Shown: positions 7,186 through 14,658, numbered from the stretch's first letter. The stretch is DNA of 28,771 nucleotides from Roseburia_C sp051879315 (GCA_051879315.1 JBJELW010000038.1:1-28771); one strand, 5' to 3'. A program made the numbers and translations. Notes: generated by a model from the letters alone, not told the origin.

Positions 7186-7317
7186 TTAGCCTTTTACATA
7201 TTTCTCTACAACACTATCATCTGTTGGTTCCTTAAGATAATCACATCTTACGTTGTGAACAAATGCCTCGTAAAAATTTTTTTCATTCTCACCACGAAAA
7301 ATATATGTATTATTCAT
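7186..7317 (-). CDS. small protein of 43 residues, unknown
   Basis: An ORF too short for usual gene-calling thresholds. It starts at an ATG (7317) with GGAGG eight bases upstream and ends in TAA. The peptide begins MNNTYIFRGENEKNFYEAFV and ends in a charged tail (EKYVKG). It is polar, has no signal or membrane segment and contains one cysteine. It follows the TfoX C-terminal-domain gene by 34 bases on the same strand, so it may be its operon partner. It could instead be a truncated N-terminus of a larger protein. The good ribosome site and coding-like composition argue that it is translated. Confidence 0.55.
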   Translation of the reverse strand: MNNTYIFRGENEKNFYEAFVHNVRCDYLKEPTDDSVVEKYVKG

Positions 7318-7351
7318 TCCTATATCCTCCGGCAATTTACCTCTCCCTTAT

Positions 7352-7609
7352 CTATTTCTTATTCCTCTGATAAAACTCTTTCAAATCGGCTTTCACTTCA
7401 TCCGGCAGCATGGTTTTCTTTACCCCTTCTATGGCACCCTCAAGTGCCATTAAACGATGAATACAGGCAGAATCATCAATTTCCTGAATTTTTAGCCATG
7501 CTTCTTTAGCACCAATCTTCTTTAATTCTTCCAATGAGTTTATGCCAACCTGAATAAGCTGTTCTTCGACGGTCGTCCCTATATTTGGTAGCTTTGACAG
7601 TTCTCCCAT
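7352..7609 (-). CDS. TfoX C-terminal-domain protein
   Basis: An 85-residue protein equal to the TfoX_C domain alone: LSKLPNIGTTVEEQLIQVGI (a helix-hairpin-helix-like segment), LEELKKIGAKEAWLKI, and the conserved ACIHRLMALEGAIEGV. In gamma-proteobacteria TfoX/Sxy carries this behind an N-terminal domain and activates competence genes. Stand-alone copies in Bacillota are common and of unknown role, so a competence function should not be assumed. The ATG has AGGAG eight bases upstream. It lies between a lipoprotein gene (68 bases upstream) and a 43-residue ORF. Intact for a single-domain member. Confidence 0.85.
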   Translation of the reverse strand: MGELSKLPNIGTTVEEQLIQVGINSLEELKKIGAKEAWLKIQEIDDSACIHRLMALEGAIEGVKKTMLPDEVKADLKEFYQRNKK

Positions 7610-7677
7610 AAGACAATTCTCCTGTTCATCAATTATTTTTACTTCTATGTTTGCGATATGATTGATGGGATCTACTA

Positions 7678-8310
7678 CTAATACAGCAGATAGTATCCGT
7701 CACTTTCTACGATAATAGTGGTATCGTCCTCCATCTCTTCCTGCTCTATTTCTGCACCAAACACAGCTCTCGACTCCAGCGGGAAATCAGCACGCCTGAT
7801 TTTCACAAGATCAAAACCACACAATGCATCCTCCTCATCCTCTGCCGCAAATCGCCGTGCCTTGGGCCATCTCCAACCAAAATACAATGTCTCATCACTG
7901 TATGACATATCCTCAATCAAAACCGGCAGACAAGTTGTTTTGTTCCACAAATTGTGCTCATAATGTCCAAAAACAATATACTCATCAAAATCAATATCGC
8001 CCATATCAATATTCAATTTATCCTGAAGCAAGTCCCACTCTTCTTCCGTCGAAATCAATTGCGGAAATTCATAGCCGTCATTGTTGGAAAATAAAAACTT
8101 ATCTTCATCCTGAATAACCGCAGCCCCGTAATGAATCCGTTCAAACTCAAGGGCTGTCATCTCATCATTGTTTACTGCACCACGATTCGTGTAACCAACT
8201 ACACCGTCGCCATTTTCCCCATCCGTGGAAAAGAAATGATCAATGTCTTCACCACTACAGCCTGTTAAACAAATCACAAGTATACTTAATGTTAAAAGAA
8301 ACTTTTTCAT
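7678..8310 (-). CDS. lipoprotein, function unknown
   Basis: A 210-residue protein with a clear lipoprotein signal: a KK n-region, a hydrophobic stretch, and the lipobox LTGC with C18 as the lipidated residue. The mature part is acidic, with several DDE/EED runs, and has no family I recognise. It contains W/Y-rich segments (LYFGWRWPKARRFAAEDEED) and ends in SDGYYLLY. It is expected on the outer face of the membrane. The ATG has AGGAGG about five bases upstream. It follows the NUDIX gene by 32 bases, so the two may share a transcript, but no functional link is evident. Confidence 0.85.
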   Translation of the reverse strand: MKKFLLTLSILVICLTGCSGEDIDHFFSTDGENGDGVVGYTNRGAVNNDEMTALEFERIHYGAAVIQDEDKFLFSNNDGYEFPQLISTEEEWDLLQDKLNIDMGDIDFDEYIVFGHYEHNLWNKTTCLPVLIEDMSYSDETLYFGWRWPKARRFAAEDEEDALCGFDLVKIRRADFPLESRAVFGAEIEQEEMEDDTTIIVESDGYYLLY

Positions 8311-8342
8311 ATGTCCTCCTCTGCTATGTAAGAGTAAGAAAC

Positions 8343-8837
8343 TTATCTTTCATCAGAAACAAAATGTTTAACACCTAATTGCGGATGAGCTAATTCTGTT
8401 CTAAAGAACTCCGGATAATACTTTATAGGTGAATCTGGTGTGATCCATTGTAAGAATTCTGCATGATCATCTTCTGTAAAACTTTGGCTTATTGCTTCAA
8501 AGTTCTCCGGAACTTTCATATAAAAGAAAAATGAAATCTCATAAATCAGTTTCCCGAGATTAGAAGCAACATCACCATAAAAATAGTTCTCATGAACAAA
8601 GCCTAATCGATCAACTTCCATTCGTATTCCAGTCTCTTCAAAAACTTCACGAATCACAGCTTCCTCAGCAGTTTCGCCAAACTTTATCCTTCCACCAACC
8701 GAATATAAATACGCTGGTTGAATCTTGTTTCCAACCATCAGTATCTTCCCATCCTTCATGATAATCGCACCTACACGGATGTTTAATAGTCCATTGTCAC
8801 ATGGAACAGTCATATCTGTTTTCATATCTTCTTTCAT
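8343..8837 (-). CDS. NUDIX hydrolase
   Basis: A 164-residue protein with a complete NUDIX box at residues 49-71: G49, E55, R63-E64 and E67-E68 then G70, fitting G-x5-E-x7-REU-x-EE-x-G-U. Such enzymes hydrolyse nucleoside diphosphates linked to another moiety, with magnesium bound by the glutamates. The preceding strand AIIMKDGKILMV is typical. The C-terminal half (HAEFLQWITPDSP) fits the MutT-like branch with a 'W' specificity loop, but the substrate is not deducible. GAGGAGGATGAG precedes the ATG. Intact, with typical length. Confidence 0.92.
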   Translation of the reverse strand: MKEDMKTDMTVPCDNGLLNIRVGAIIMKDGKILMVGNKIQPAYLYSVGGRIKFGETAEEAVIREVFEETGIRMEVDRLGFVHENYFYGDVASNLGKLIYEISFFFYMKVPENFEAISQSFTEDDHAEFLQWITPDSPIKYYPEFFRTELAHPQLGVKHFVSDER

Positions 8838-8873
8838 CTCATCCTCCTCAAACCAGAAGTATTACCATCCCAA

Positions 8874-9060
8874 CTAATACATCTTATTTTCATAATCCTG
8901 CAAGTCATGAAAAATATTATCCACAAATACTACATTTCCCACAATACGATATAACATGAAATATCTGTGATTTAAGAAGTTAATGCGACGATATTCTAAC
9001 TGACGTAGTCTTGGGTTATCACACAGCTTCAAACTTCCTGCTACATGCTTTATAATCCAT
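8874..9060 (-). pseudogene. RelE/ParE-type toxin remnant, N-terminal half deleted
   Basis: Downstream of the antitoxin an open frame from about 9056 to TAG at 8874 encodes 60 residues. They contain VAGSLKLCDNPRLRQLEYRR, then NHRYFMLYRIVGN and FHDLQDYENKMY. That is the C-terminal half of a RelE/ParE-family toxin (about 100-110 residues when whole). The natural start is probably the ATG at 9060, which overlaps the antitoxin stop by a few bases (MDYK-), but that frame runs into TGA after about a dozen codons. So a deletion has removed some 40-50 residues and shifted the frame. No functional toxin can be made. The catalytic arginines and the C-terminal tyrosine region remain only as a stub. Confidence 0.75.
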
Positions 9061-9343
9061 ACTTTGCCCTCATATCACGAGAAACTACTGTCGCATCTTT
9101 ATACATTCCCTGTTCTGCGTGCTCACGCGATTTTTCCAGCTTATCTAATATTTCCTGTTCTGTTAATGCTTCATATGGATTTGCATTTGCCCTTTTTATT
9201 TCAAACGGAAACCCATTTACTGCTAACGCCTGTGTTAAAAACATACGAATTGCAGTTGTGGTATCTGTTCCTAAATCTTTAAACAAAGCATCTGACTTCG
9301 CTTTTAAATCATCGTCTACTCTTACTTGAATGGTACTTGCCAT
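9050..9343 (-). CDS. RelB/DinJ-family antitoxin (orphan)
   Basis: A 97-residue protein with the N-terminal ribbon-helix-helix of RelB/DinJ antitoxins: TIQVRVDDDLKAKSDALFKD, then DTTTAIRMFLTQALAVNGFP. The charged C-terminal part (EQEILDKLEKSREHAEQGMY) would normally wrap the toxin. Type II antitoxins dimerise through the RHH fold, bind their own promoter and neutralise the partner. Here the partner immediately downstream is broken, so the antitoxin is probably an orphan, perhaps neutralising a related toxin elsewhere. The ATG has AGGAGG about eight bases upstream. A good promoter (TTGGCA-17-TTATAG) lies at 9376-9404. Confidence 0.9.
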   Translation of the reverse strand: MASTIQVRVDDDLKAKSDALFKDLGTDTTTAIRMFLTQALAVNGFPFEIKRANANPYEALTEQEILDKLEKSREHAEQGMYKDATVVSRDMRAKYGL

Positions 9344-9375
9344 TTAAGCCACCTCCTACACCTACTCTATTTCTA

Positions 9376-9404
9376 CTATAAGAATAACAATCAAGCATTG
9401 CCAA
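9376..9404 (-). promoter_or_regulatory. promoter of the antitoxin gene
   Basis: On the minus strand TTGGCA (9404-9399) and TTATAG (9381-9376) are 17 bases apart, about 30 bases before the antitoxin start. The region downstream of the -10 holds short CTAC/GTAG dyad-like elements that could be an RHH operator. Confidence 0.5.
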
Positions 9405-9405
9405 A

Positions 9406-9801
9406 TCAATACATTTGTAATGACTTAGCATTATTGTTTGCGCCATCTGTTATAACAATATCTCCCGGCTGCATATCCGTCTGAAATCCGCCTGCAAAGC
9501 CTACATGGATCAGTTCCTTCACGCCGCCGGCTATTAAGTCTTCAGCCTGTGTGGCTATCGCCGGGGAACACATATTTCCTTTGATAAAACCAATGTTTTC
9601 ATTTTCATTAAAAACATAGAGCTGCCCACCCAAAGGGTATTTATATGTTCCACAATTTTTTGAAATCATTTCATCATAAAGACTATCTGCCAATAAATAA
9701 ACTCTTTTTGGCACATTCATTTTGTCGATATCAAATCCTTGGTTTTTTAATTCAAGCCTGACTAACTTCTTAGGATCCGTTAAAACTTCATTTTTATCCA
9801 T
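9406..9801 (-). pseudogene. nucleoside phosphorylase, C-terminally truncated
   Basis: A 131-residue reading frame matching the N-terminal half of a purine/uridine phosphorylase-type protein (PNP_UDP_1, normally about 240-290 residues). Visible parts are a Cys-Gly segment with YPLGGQLYVF, the NMCSPAIATQAEDLIAGGVK helix, and the phosphate-site region HVGFAGGFQTDMQPGDIVIT. After DGA the sequence leaves the family (NNNAKSLQMY) and stops. The ribose- and base-binding C-terminal half is missing, so no activity is expected. The start ATG has GAGG eight bases upstream. The break lies just before the antitoxin promoter, which suggests a deletion or insertion junction there. Confidence 0.75.
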
Positions 9802-9817
9802 TACATTATCCTCGTTC

Positions 9818-9840
9818 CGTTAACTAACTGGAAGTTAACG
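9818..9840. repeat. 8-bp perfect inverted repeat
   Basis: CGTTAACT (9818-9825) and AGTTAACG (9833-9840) flank a 7-base loop just upstream of the ribosome site of the truncated phosphorylase gene. No T-run follows in either direction, so it looks more like an operator than a terminator. Confidence 0.4.
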
Positions 9841-9860
9841 ATTTCTAATTTTTCTCTTTC

Positions 9861-10613
9861 CTAACCTACCCATATAACTTTAGGATTGTCAATTGAATAC
9901 TCATCATTAATACAGTTCAAATCATACTCTATGCAGCGTGCAAATCGCTTTCCAAAATAGTAAGCCACAAGTATCCTTTTTTCTTGAAGGAAAATATTGA
10001 AGTGCATTTCGGGATTAATAAAAAAGCCATTCTCATTGAACTGCGAAAAGGTACTTCCCAAATACGCTGCTGTACTGTTTATCGTGCCATTCTCCAACAA
10101 CCATGTCGTTTCTATATCTGGTTCATTTTCTTCCTCTGTAAGGTTTTTATTATGTAATATCCAGACTTTACTCGATATGTCATTACATTCTTTCTTCTCG
10201 TCCTCGTATATCCTCTTACACTCAGACACCATAAGTTGTTCTATTTTAGCAATTCTATGCATGTTAATAATGTACTCTGCATCTGATCTTACTTCGTTTT
10301 CTATATCATCAAAATGATCCTCTAATATTTGATATGGTCCCCATGTATAATCTTCCAGTAATTGCAAAGCATCTTCTTTTACATCTATATCATTACATGT
10401 AATAACAACCACTTGCAAGAGATTAATAAGTTCATCTTTAATACCAGAAATATCTTGACCATAATATGGGTCCATATACCAATCCAGACAAAAAAGCAAA
10501 CTGCGTTTCCTGTCCATATCTTCACCCAATAATACTCTTTGAATCGATGTTATTCCTTCCCTAACGATTTCTTTATCATTTTCAGTATACGTCACACACC
10601 TGAGTTTTCCCAT
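9861..10613 (-). CDS. hypothetical protein, 250 residues
   Basis: Not recognised. It is a soluble, acidic, probably helical protein without signal peptide or membrane segment. The first half (RSLLFCLDWYMDPYYGQDIS, then DELINLLQVVVITC and DALQLLEDYTWGPYQIL) looks like short helical repeats, and the second half is richer in aromatics and beta-like. The composition resembles immunity-type or HEAT-like proteins found singly in clostridial accessory regions, but that is only an impression. The ATG has GGGA six bases upstream. Upstream lies a frameshifted remnant of a different small gene (10685-10806); downstream is the truncated phosphorylase. The frame is intact along its whole length. Confidence 0.7.
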   Translation of the reverse strand: MGKLRCVTYTENDKEIVREGITSIQRVLLGEDMDRKRSLLFCLDWYMDPYYGQDISGIKDELINLLQVVVITCNDIDVKEDALQLLEDYTWGPYQILEDHFDDIENEVRSDAEYIINMHRIAKIEQLMVSECKRIYEDEKKECNDISSKVWILHNKNLTEEENEPDIETTWLLENGTINSTAAYLGSTFSQFNENGFFINPEMHFNIFLQEKRILVAYYFGKRFARCIEYDLNCINDEYSIDNPKVIWVG

Positions 10614-10684
10614 GTACAGTCCCTTCTTTACTATTTCTCTCTTTCATCCTTATGCAATGCTCCCAGTAAAATACTGAATAATCA

Positions 10685-10806
10685 TTAAAGACTATTTTTT
10701 ATCATCAAGGCTTTCCAGTATGGCATCGTTCTATATACGTTGTCTATTTTTTCCACACTTCTTTAGGCGCAGAGTAATGAATGTTTAAATTAACATCATG
10801 CTCCAT
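10685..10806 (-). pseudogene. N-terminal remnant of a small conserved gene, frameshifted
   Basis: An ATG at 10806 with GGAGGG eight bases upstream encodes MEHDVNLNIHYSAPKEVWKK and then stops at TAG. A one-base shift at the run of six A's restores KIDNVYRTMPYWKA before a final TAA at 10685. Together they look like the first 35 residues of a conserved clostridial protein of unknown function that I recall with an MPYWKG-type motif. So the gene has both a frameshift at a homopolymer and loss of the rest. The frameshift could be a sequencing error, but the missing C-terminus could not. Family memory is moderate; the two-frame reading is clear. Confidence 0.55.
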
Positions 10807-10851
10807 AATCATTTCCCTCCTACAACTCCCGATTTTTCTAGCTGTTCCAAG

Positions 10852-11286
10852 TTACTCCACCGTAAACTCAGTCCAATCCACATGATTGTACTGCATCACA
10901 TCATCTGCTTTTTCCATCCCAATCTTTTGGTAAAATGGTATCGCCTTATCATTTGCAATCAGATAAACTGCAATGTCCTTTTCTCCGCCGGCAAGATTGT
11001 GTGCCGTTTTCATGAGTTTTCTGCCTATTCCCTGACCTTCATACTTACGGTCAACTCCCAGATCCGTAACATACAGCCAATATGCAAAATCCGTCAATCC
11101 AAACAAAACGCCCACAATGGTTCCTTCTTCGTTCCTTGCCACCAGACTAATTGACACATTTTTCACAAGCTTTTCTATTCGCTCCTCAAATCTCTCTTTG
11201 GGATATTGCGAACCCAGATCCGTCCGTTTTAAAAATTCTATGTATTCACTTGCGCTGACTCGTTGCTCTGTAATTTCTATTTTCAT
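10852..11286 (-). CDS. GNAT family N-acetyltransferase
   Basis: A 144-residue single-domain GNAT. The strand YVTDLGVDRKYEGQGIGRKL at about 71-90 includes the canonical acetyl-CoA motif EGQGIGRKLM. The motif B end is NDKAIPFYQKIGMEKADDVM near 112-131. The branch resembles amine/aminoglycoside-type small acetyltransferases without a more precise match. Substrate unknown. Shine-Dalgarno GAGG is rather far (13 bases) from the ATG, so translation may be modest. It follows the LprI-like lipoprotein gene by ten bases, so co-transcription is likely. Intact. Confidence 0.9.
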   Translation of the reverse strand: MKIEITEQRVSASEYIEFLKRTDLGSQYPKERFEERIEKLVKNVSISLVARNEEGTIVGVLFGLTDFAYWLYVTDLGVDRKYEGQGIGRKLMKTAHNLAGGEKDIAVYLIANDKAIPFYQKIGMEKADDVMQYNHVDWTEFTVE

Positions 11287-11296
11287 ATATTTTCTT

Positions 11297-12184
11297 TTAC
11301 CTCACTTCCGGGAATTCAAATACATCCCCCACATTCACAAGATCCCAATCGGACTCTGTAATTTCAAAGATAGCCCCGGAACCACCATCGATGACCCGAA
11401 TAATTCCTCTAACTCCTAAAGTTTCATCCTCAAATTCGTATACACCATCACTCTGCAGCACAGAATTTCCATCAAATGTGGTCAGGCGGTATATGCTGAT
11501 GGTGGTAGGATAACGATTTTCCTCCGCCTCCTCAACAGTAAGTTCACTGTAGACGGTATCCATGGTGCCCTGCCGATCTACGAAGTCAAGAACCAACAGT
11601 GTGGGCACTTCCAAATCAAGACTTTGCCCGGTTGCCTCCGCCAGATATCCGGCGATTTCATAGCAGCGGATCCGTGTAAGCTCGCTTGCTTTTGTATTCT
11701 CAATGAAGGGCTGCATGGAGCCGCCTTCAAATTGCGCCCCTGCCAGCTCGATTTTTTCTTCCTTCTCTTTTATCCAGTTTTTCTGTTCGTCCTGAACGGT
11801 AGCCTTGAAATCCTCAGAAGCCACCTCCATAAACCGGCTCCACAAACTGTTAAGTTCATCATCCCAAAGTTGATAGTCCTGTGCGCTGAGTATATTCATA
11901 TCAGACTGGGTGGTTGCATCCTGAAGTTCGTTTTGAATTTCCAGAGATTCCGCCTCAATCGCTGACATCTCCTCGTTCAAATCCGCAAAGATTTCCTCTG
12001 ATTCCAGACTGTCCCCTGATGTTTGCTCTTCCGAACTATTCGGAGCAATCTCATCCATCTCTGCAACATTGATTTCATCAATCTTGGAATCTGTGACACC
12101 TGTCTCTTCATTTTTTCCGCAACCTATTACAAAAGCTATGGACAGCACTGCTGTCATCAGCACACATATCATTCTTTTTTTCAT
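11297..12184 (-). CDS. lipoprotein with LprI-like (DUF1311) domain
   Basis: A 295-residue lipoprotein: a KKR n-region, hydrophobic core and lipobox VIGC with C22 lipidated. Next is a long acidic linker rich in Glu/Ser (about 23-90). Then residues about 95-180 match the DUF1311/LprI domain (SAQDYQLWDDELNSLWSRFM, DEQKNWIKEKEEKIELAG, and a final cysteine-containing RIRCYEIAGYLAE). The last third is a separate beta-rich domain (YRLTTFDGNSVLQSDGVYEF). LprI-type domains were described as lysozyme inhibitors in mycobacteria, but most bacterial members are uncharacterised. GTAGGAGG lies about eight bases before the ATG. Intact; probably extracellular. Confidence 0.85.
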   Translation of the reverse strand: MKKRMICVLMTAVLSIAFVIGCGKNEETGVTDSKIDEINVAEMDEIAPNSSEEQTSGDSLESEEIFADLNEEMSAIEAESLEIQNELQDATTQSDMNILSAQDYQLWDDELNSLWSRFMEVASEDFKATVQDEQKNWIKEKEEKIELAGAQFEGGSMQPFIENTKASELTRIRCYEIAGYLAEATGQSLDLEVPTLLVLDFVDRQGTMDTVYSELTVEEAEENRYPTTISIYRLTTFDGNSVLQSDGVYEFEDETLGVRGIIRVIDGGSGAIFEITESDWDLVNVGDVFEFPEVR

Positions 12185-12260
12185 TGTATTTTCCTCCTAC
12201 CCTTCAAAAATTGGTGCTGGTTTCTTTGCAGTCTTATTGTTCAAGACCTTTAAACTATGT

Positions 12261-12797
12261 CTACAGATATCTACCTATCACATCATCACTCCAGATATGC
12301 GCTTCTATATATCTTTCCGGTCCATATTTTCCATCATCATTCCAGTCTTGAGGTAATCCATATTTTTCTATCACTTCCAGGATTTCGTCGTAAGTATAGA
12401 GTTTCTTACGATACTCTTTTCCATCGTTTACCCTGTCACTAAAGGTTGGATGTGAATCACCGTAAGTAAAGGATATGGTTCTTATGTCAAACTCCTCAAT
12501 CGGTATTTTCACAAACGAACTGTTCTCATACCAGGTGCTTAACCATGGGCTGTGTTCCACAACCATATAATGTGGTGCCTTTCTGTATATTAGTCCGCCT
12601 TTCTTTTGGAACTCAGTTCTTAATATATTTTCATAATAAACCCTTGCCTGCATATAGTCAGCATTTCTTTTCGCACATTGCACATTAGGTTTCGTAATTG
12701 CAATTCCTTGAAGTACGCTGTTTGCCTCGTCTACCGATAAATCTGACAAGTTTTTAAATGGTCCAATTGTTTTATCATAATAGTGATATAAAAACAT
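12261..12797 (-). CDS. conserved hypothetical protein, 178 residues
   Basis: A soluble protein whose beginning (MFLYHYYDKTIGPFKNLSDL) and end (KYGLPQDWNDDGKYGPERYI, then EAHIWSD) match a conserved Bacillota protein of unknown function. The middle holds PHYMVVEHSPWLSTWYE and SFTYGDSHPTFS. The many conserved aromatics and His/Asp suggest a small catalytic or nucleic-acid-related fold, but no named domain is recognised. The ATG is preceded by GGAGG at seven bases. The family length is about the same, so it appears intact. The tandem-repeat array begins about 110 bases upstream of its start, so its promoter must lie between 12798 and 12909 or inside the array. Confidence 0.8.
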   Translation of the reverse strand: MFLYHYYDKTIGPFKNLSDLSVDEANSVLQGIAITKPNVQCAKRNADYMQARVYYENILRTEFQKKGGLIYRKAPHYMVVEHSPWLSTWYENSSFVKIPIEEFDIRTISFTYGDSHPTFSDRVNDGKEYRKKLYTYDEILEVIEKYGLPQDWNDDGKYGPERYIEAHIWSDDVIGRYL

Positions 12798-12909
12798 GTT
12801 TCTTCCTCCGAGATTGGGATTGTCGAACGGTACACAGCTACTTCGAATTAGATGTCGGAAACTTGTCCATATATTTTCTGATTTACCCCGTATTCTCCGA
12901 TCTCGACAC

Positions 12910-13396
12910 TGGCTGATGTACGGTTATGAAAGTAAAAAGTGAATCTGTAACCGTATAATCTAGACCGAAACTACGGTTAAAAATCGCAAAAACGAAATTC
13001 TAACCGTATTATTCAGACCGAAACTACGGTTGAAAATCGCAAAAACGAAATTCTAACCGTATTATTCAGACCGAAACTACGGTTGAANNNNNNNNNNNNN
13101 NNNNNNNNNNNNNNNNNNNNNNNNNNNNNNNNNNNNNNNNNNNNNNNNNNNNNNNNNNNNNNNNNNNNNNNNNNNNNNNNNNNNNNNCGAAACTACGGTT
13201 GAAAATCGCAAAAACGAAATTCTAACCGTATTATTCAGACCGGAACTACGGTTGAAAATCGCAAAAACGAAATTCTATCCGTATTATTCAGACCGAAACT
13301 ACGGTTATAAATCGCAAAAACGAAATTCTAACCGTATTATTCAGACCAAAACTACGGTTAAAAATTATAAAATGCAAAATAAATCCGTACATGAGC
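12910..13396. repeat. 53-bp tandem repeat array with complementary heptamers (contains assembly gap)
   Basis: Units start at 12963, 13016, 13069 (cut by the gap), 13185 (cut), 13238, 13291 and 13344. The central units are nearly identical and directly abutting, so there are no CRISPR-like spacers. Each unit contains TACGGTT, 23 bases, AACCGTA, 16 bases, then the next TACGGTT. The two heptamers are reverse complements, so each can pair with either neighbour. The diverged end units (from 12910 and from 13344) differ in their inner sequence but keep the heptamers (ATCCGTA in the last) and the exact spacings. No coding frame is credible. Function unknown. Confidence 0.85.
13088..13187. other. assembly gap (100 N)
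   Basis: Exactly 100 N's interrupt the tandem array. The flanking units are out of phase across the gap (116 bases between unit starts, not a multiple of 53), so the N length is a placeholder and the true copy number is unknown. Confidence 0.97.
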
Positions 13397-13519
13397 CATC
13401 TTCCACGAGTATCGGTTCAATGAATCCCAACACCGGATAACTCGATGAAAAGAACTATCAACCAAGTTATAGGTTCGGCATTTAACAATCGAAAGACTTA
13501 TTAAAAGAGCCAATTTCGA

Positions 13520-13909
13520 TTAAATTTCCTTCCATGAATAAATATATTGACCAATATTGGAAAATACAATAAACACTAAAACAAAAACAATTTTTTTACA
13601 CAAATCCTGCCAAGAAAATACACCCGCATAAATGTCATAGGCACATAATGCAAGTATTAATACTATCGTATAAATAATGTCTGACTTCAGATTTTGCGGC
13701 TTTCTCTTTTCTCTTATCATCCAGAAGAGATGAATAAAATATGTAAGGAAAAAGATAAGTGTTACTGCTGCAAAAGTGATAAAAACAAATGTTATTAGCC
13801 TATCAGCAACTATATTGTCCTCATTGCATACACAGGCCAATAATAAAAGTAAAACCATGGCCCAGATTCCAATGATGTATCGCGCAATGATATTTATTAA
13901 CCTTTTCAT
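13520..13909 (-). CDS. small membrane protein, about four TM segments
   Basis: A 129-residue very hydrophobic protein with predicted membrane segments at about 8-27, 36-63, 78-95 and 104-122. The loops are short, with a basic one (REKRKPQNLK) between segments two and three. No family is recognised. The ATG has GGAGGGGAAGG just upstream. It lies 12 bases after the ankyrin gene on the same strand, so the two are likely co-transcribed. The 120 bases downstream (13397-13519) up to the repeat array hold no gene I can support. Confidence 0.75.
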   Translation of the reverse strand: MKRLINIIARYIIGIWAMVLLLLLACVCNEDNIVADRLITFVFITFAAVTLIFFLTYFIHLFWMIREKRKPQNLKSDIIYTIVLILALCAYDIYAGVFSWQDLCKKIVFVLVFIVFSNIGQYIYSWKEI

Positions 13910-13921
13910 CCTTCCCCTCCA

Positions 13922-14608
13922 CTAACTAACCTGCAAATTTCTGCTTTTAAAATACCCCTGCATGAACAACCTTAATTCCCGGTTTCTATCTATATCCGTT
14001 TCATCCCCCGGAATAAAATCATCCAGATACATACTCTTGTTGCTTGGTCCCGGATATGGCTCCGGATAATGTCCTCTATGCGCCCACGCCACGTAATCTG
14101 CGCCATGTTCAATCAACAAATCCAGAATTCTTGTGAGCTGCTTTCGCACTGCCTCCTGAGATTCTGAATAGATACTTGCTCGTTCGAATAACAATTCTGC
14201 CTGGTTTACGGACCAGTTAATCGCATCAAACCCATTGGAAGCTAATTTATTTACATCCGCCCCCATCTCAACAAGCCGCTTAACATAACCAAATGCAACC
14301 TCTGATTCCTCAAATCGCCTATAGCAAAGAGAAGTAATTGTAGCATTAATGGCATCAAATAGAACCGGTGCACGCAGTCCCGGATCATCATCTTCGGCTT
14401 CCATAAAATTGATATCAGCACCATGCTCTATTAAATACTCCGCAATTTCGTATTTCCCGGTTTTAAGTGCAACCTGAAGGGGAGATTGTCCATGATCCTT
14501 CTTTGGCAATGCTCCCGAAACACAGTTCACAAGCTCCGGCTTCTTCTCAATGATACGTTTTACTTCATCCAATTTCCCTTGACGAATTACCGTAAACAAT
14601 TTCTTCAT
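13922..14608 (-). CDS. ankyrin-repeat protein
   Basis: A 228-residue protein built from ankyrin-like repeats. The clearest are KLDEVKRIIEKKPELVN, GQSPLQVALKTGKYEIAEYL with IEHGADINF, YVKRLVEMGADVNKLASNG and RILDLLIEHGADYVAWAH. The repeats are protein-protein interaction modules. No enzymatic domain, signal peptide or membrane segment is seen, so it is presumably cytosolic. AAGGA lies about eight bases before the ATG. Small single ankyrin genes like this often sit beside polymorphic-toxin or immunity loci, but no toxin is visible here. Upstream and downstream on the same strand are two small membrane-protein genes, suggesting a three-gene unit (14659, 13922, 13520). Partner unknown. Confidence 0.85.
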   Translation of the reverse strand: MKKLFTVIRQGKLDEVKRIIEKKPELVNCVSGALPKKDHGQSPLQVALKTGKYEIAEYLIEHGADINFMEAEDDDPGLRAPVLFDAINATITSLCYRRFEESEVAFGYVKRLVEMGADVNKLASNGFDAINWSVNQAELLFERASIYSESQEAVRKQLTRILDLLIEHGADYVAWAHRGHYPEPYPGPSNKSMYLDDFIPGDETDIDRNRELRLFMQGYFKSRNLQVS

Positions 14609-14658
14609 TCTACTTTTCCTTCTTGCCCTGTAGTCCTGACACTTTTCGCATGGTGCCT

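Noticed and set aside
12910..13396. CRISPR array
   Set aside because: Repeats abut each other with no unique spacers, the unit is 53 bp and uniform, and no cas genes are nearby.
13252..13440. Plus-strand 62-residue ORF
   Set aside because: It is translated tandem repeat plus flank, starts at a non-ATG codon without a ribosome site, and shows no protein-like pattern.
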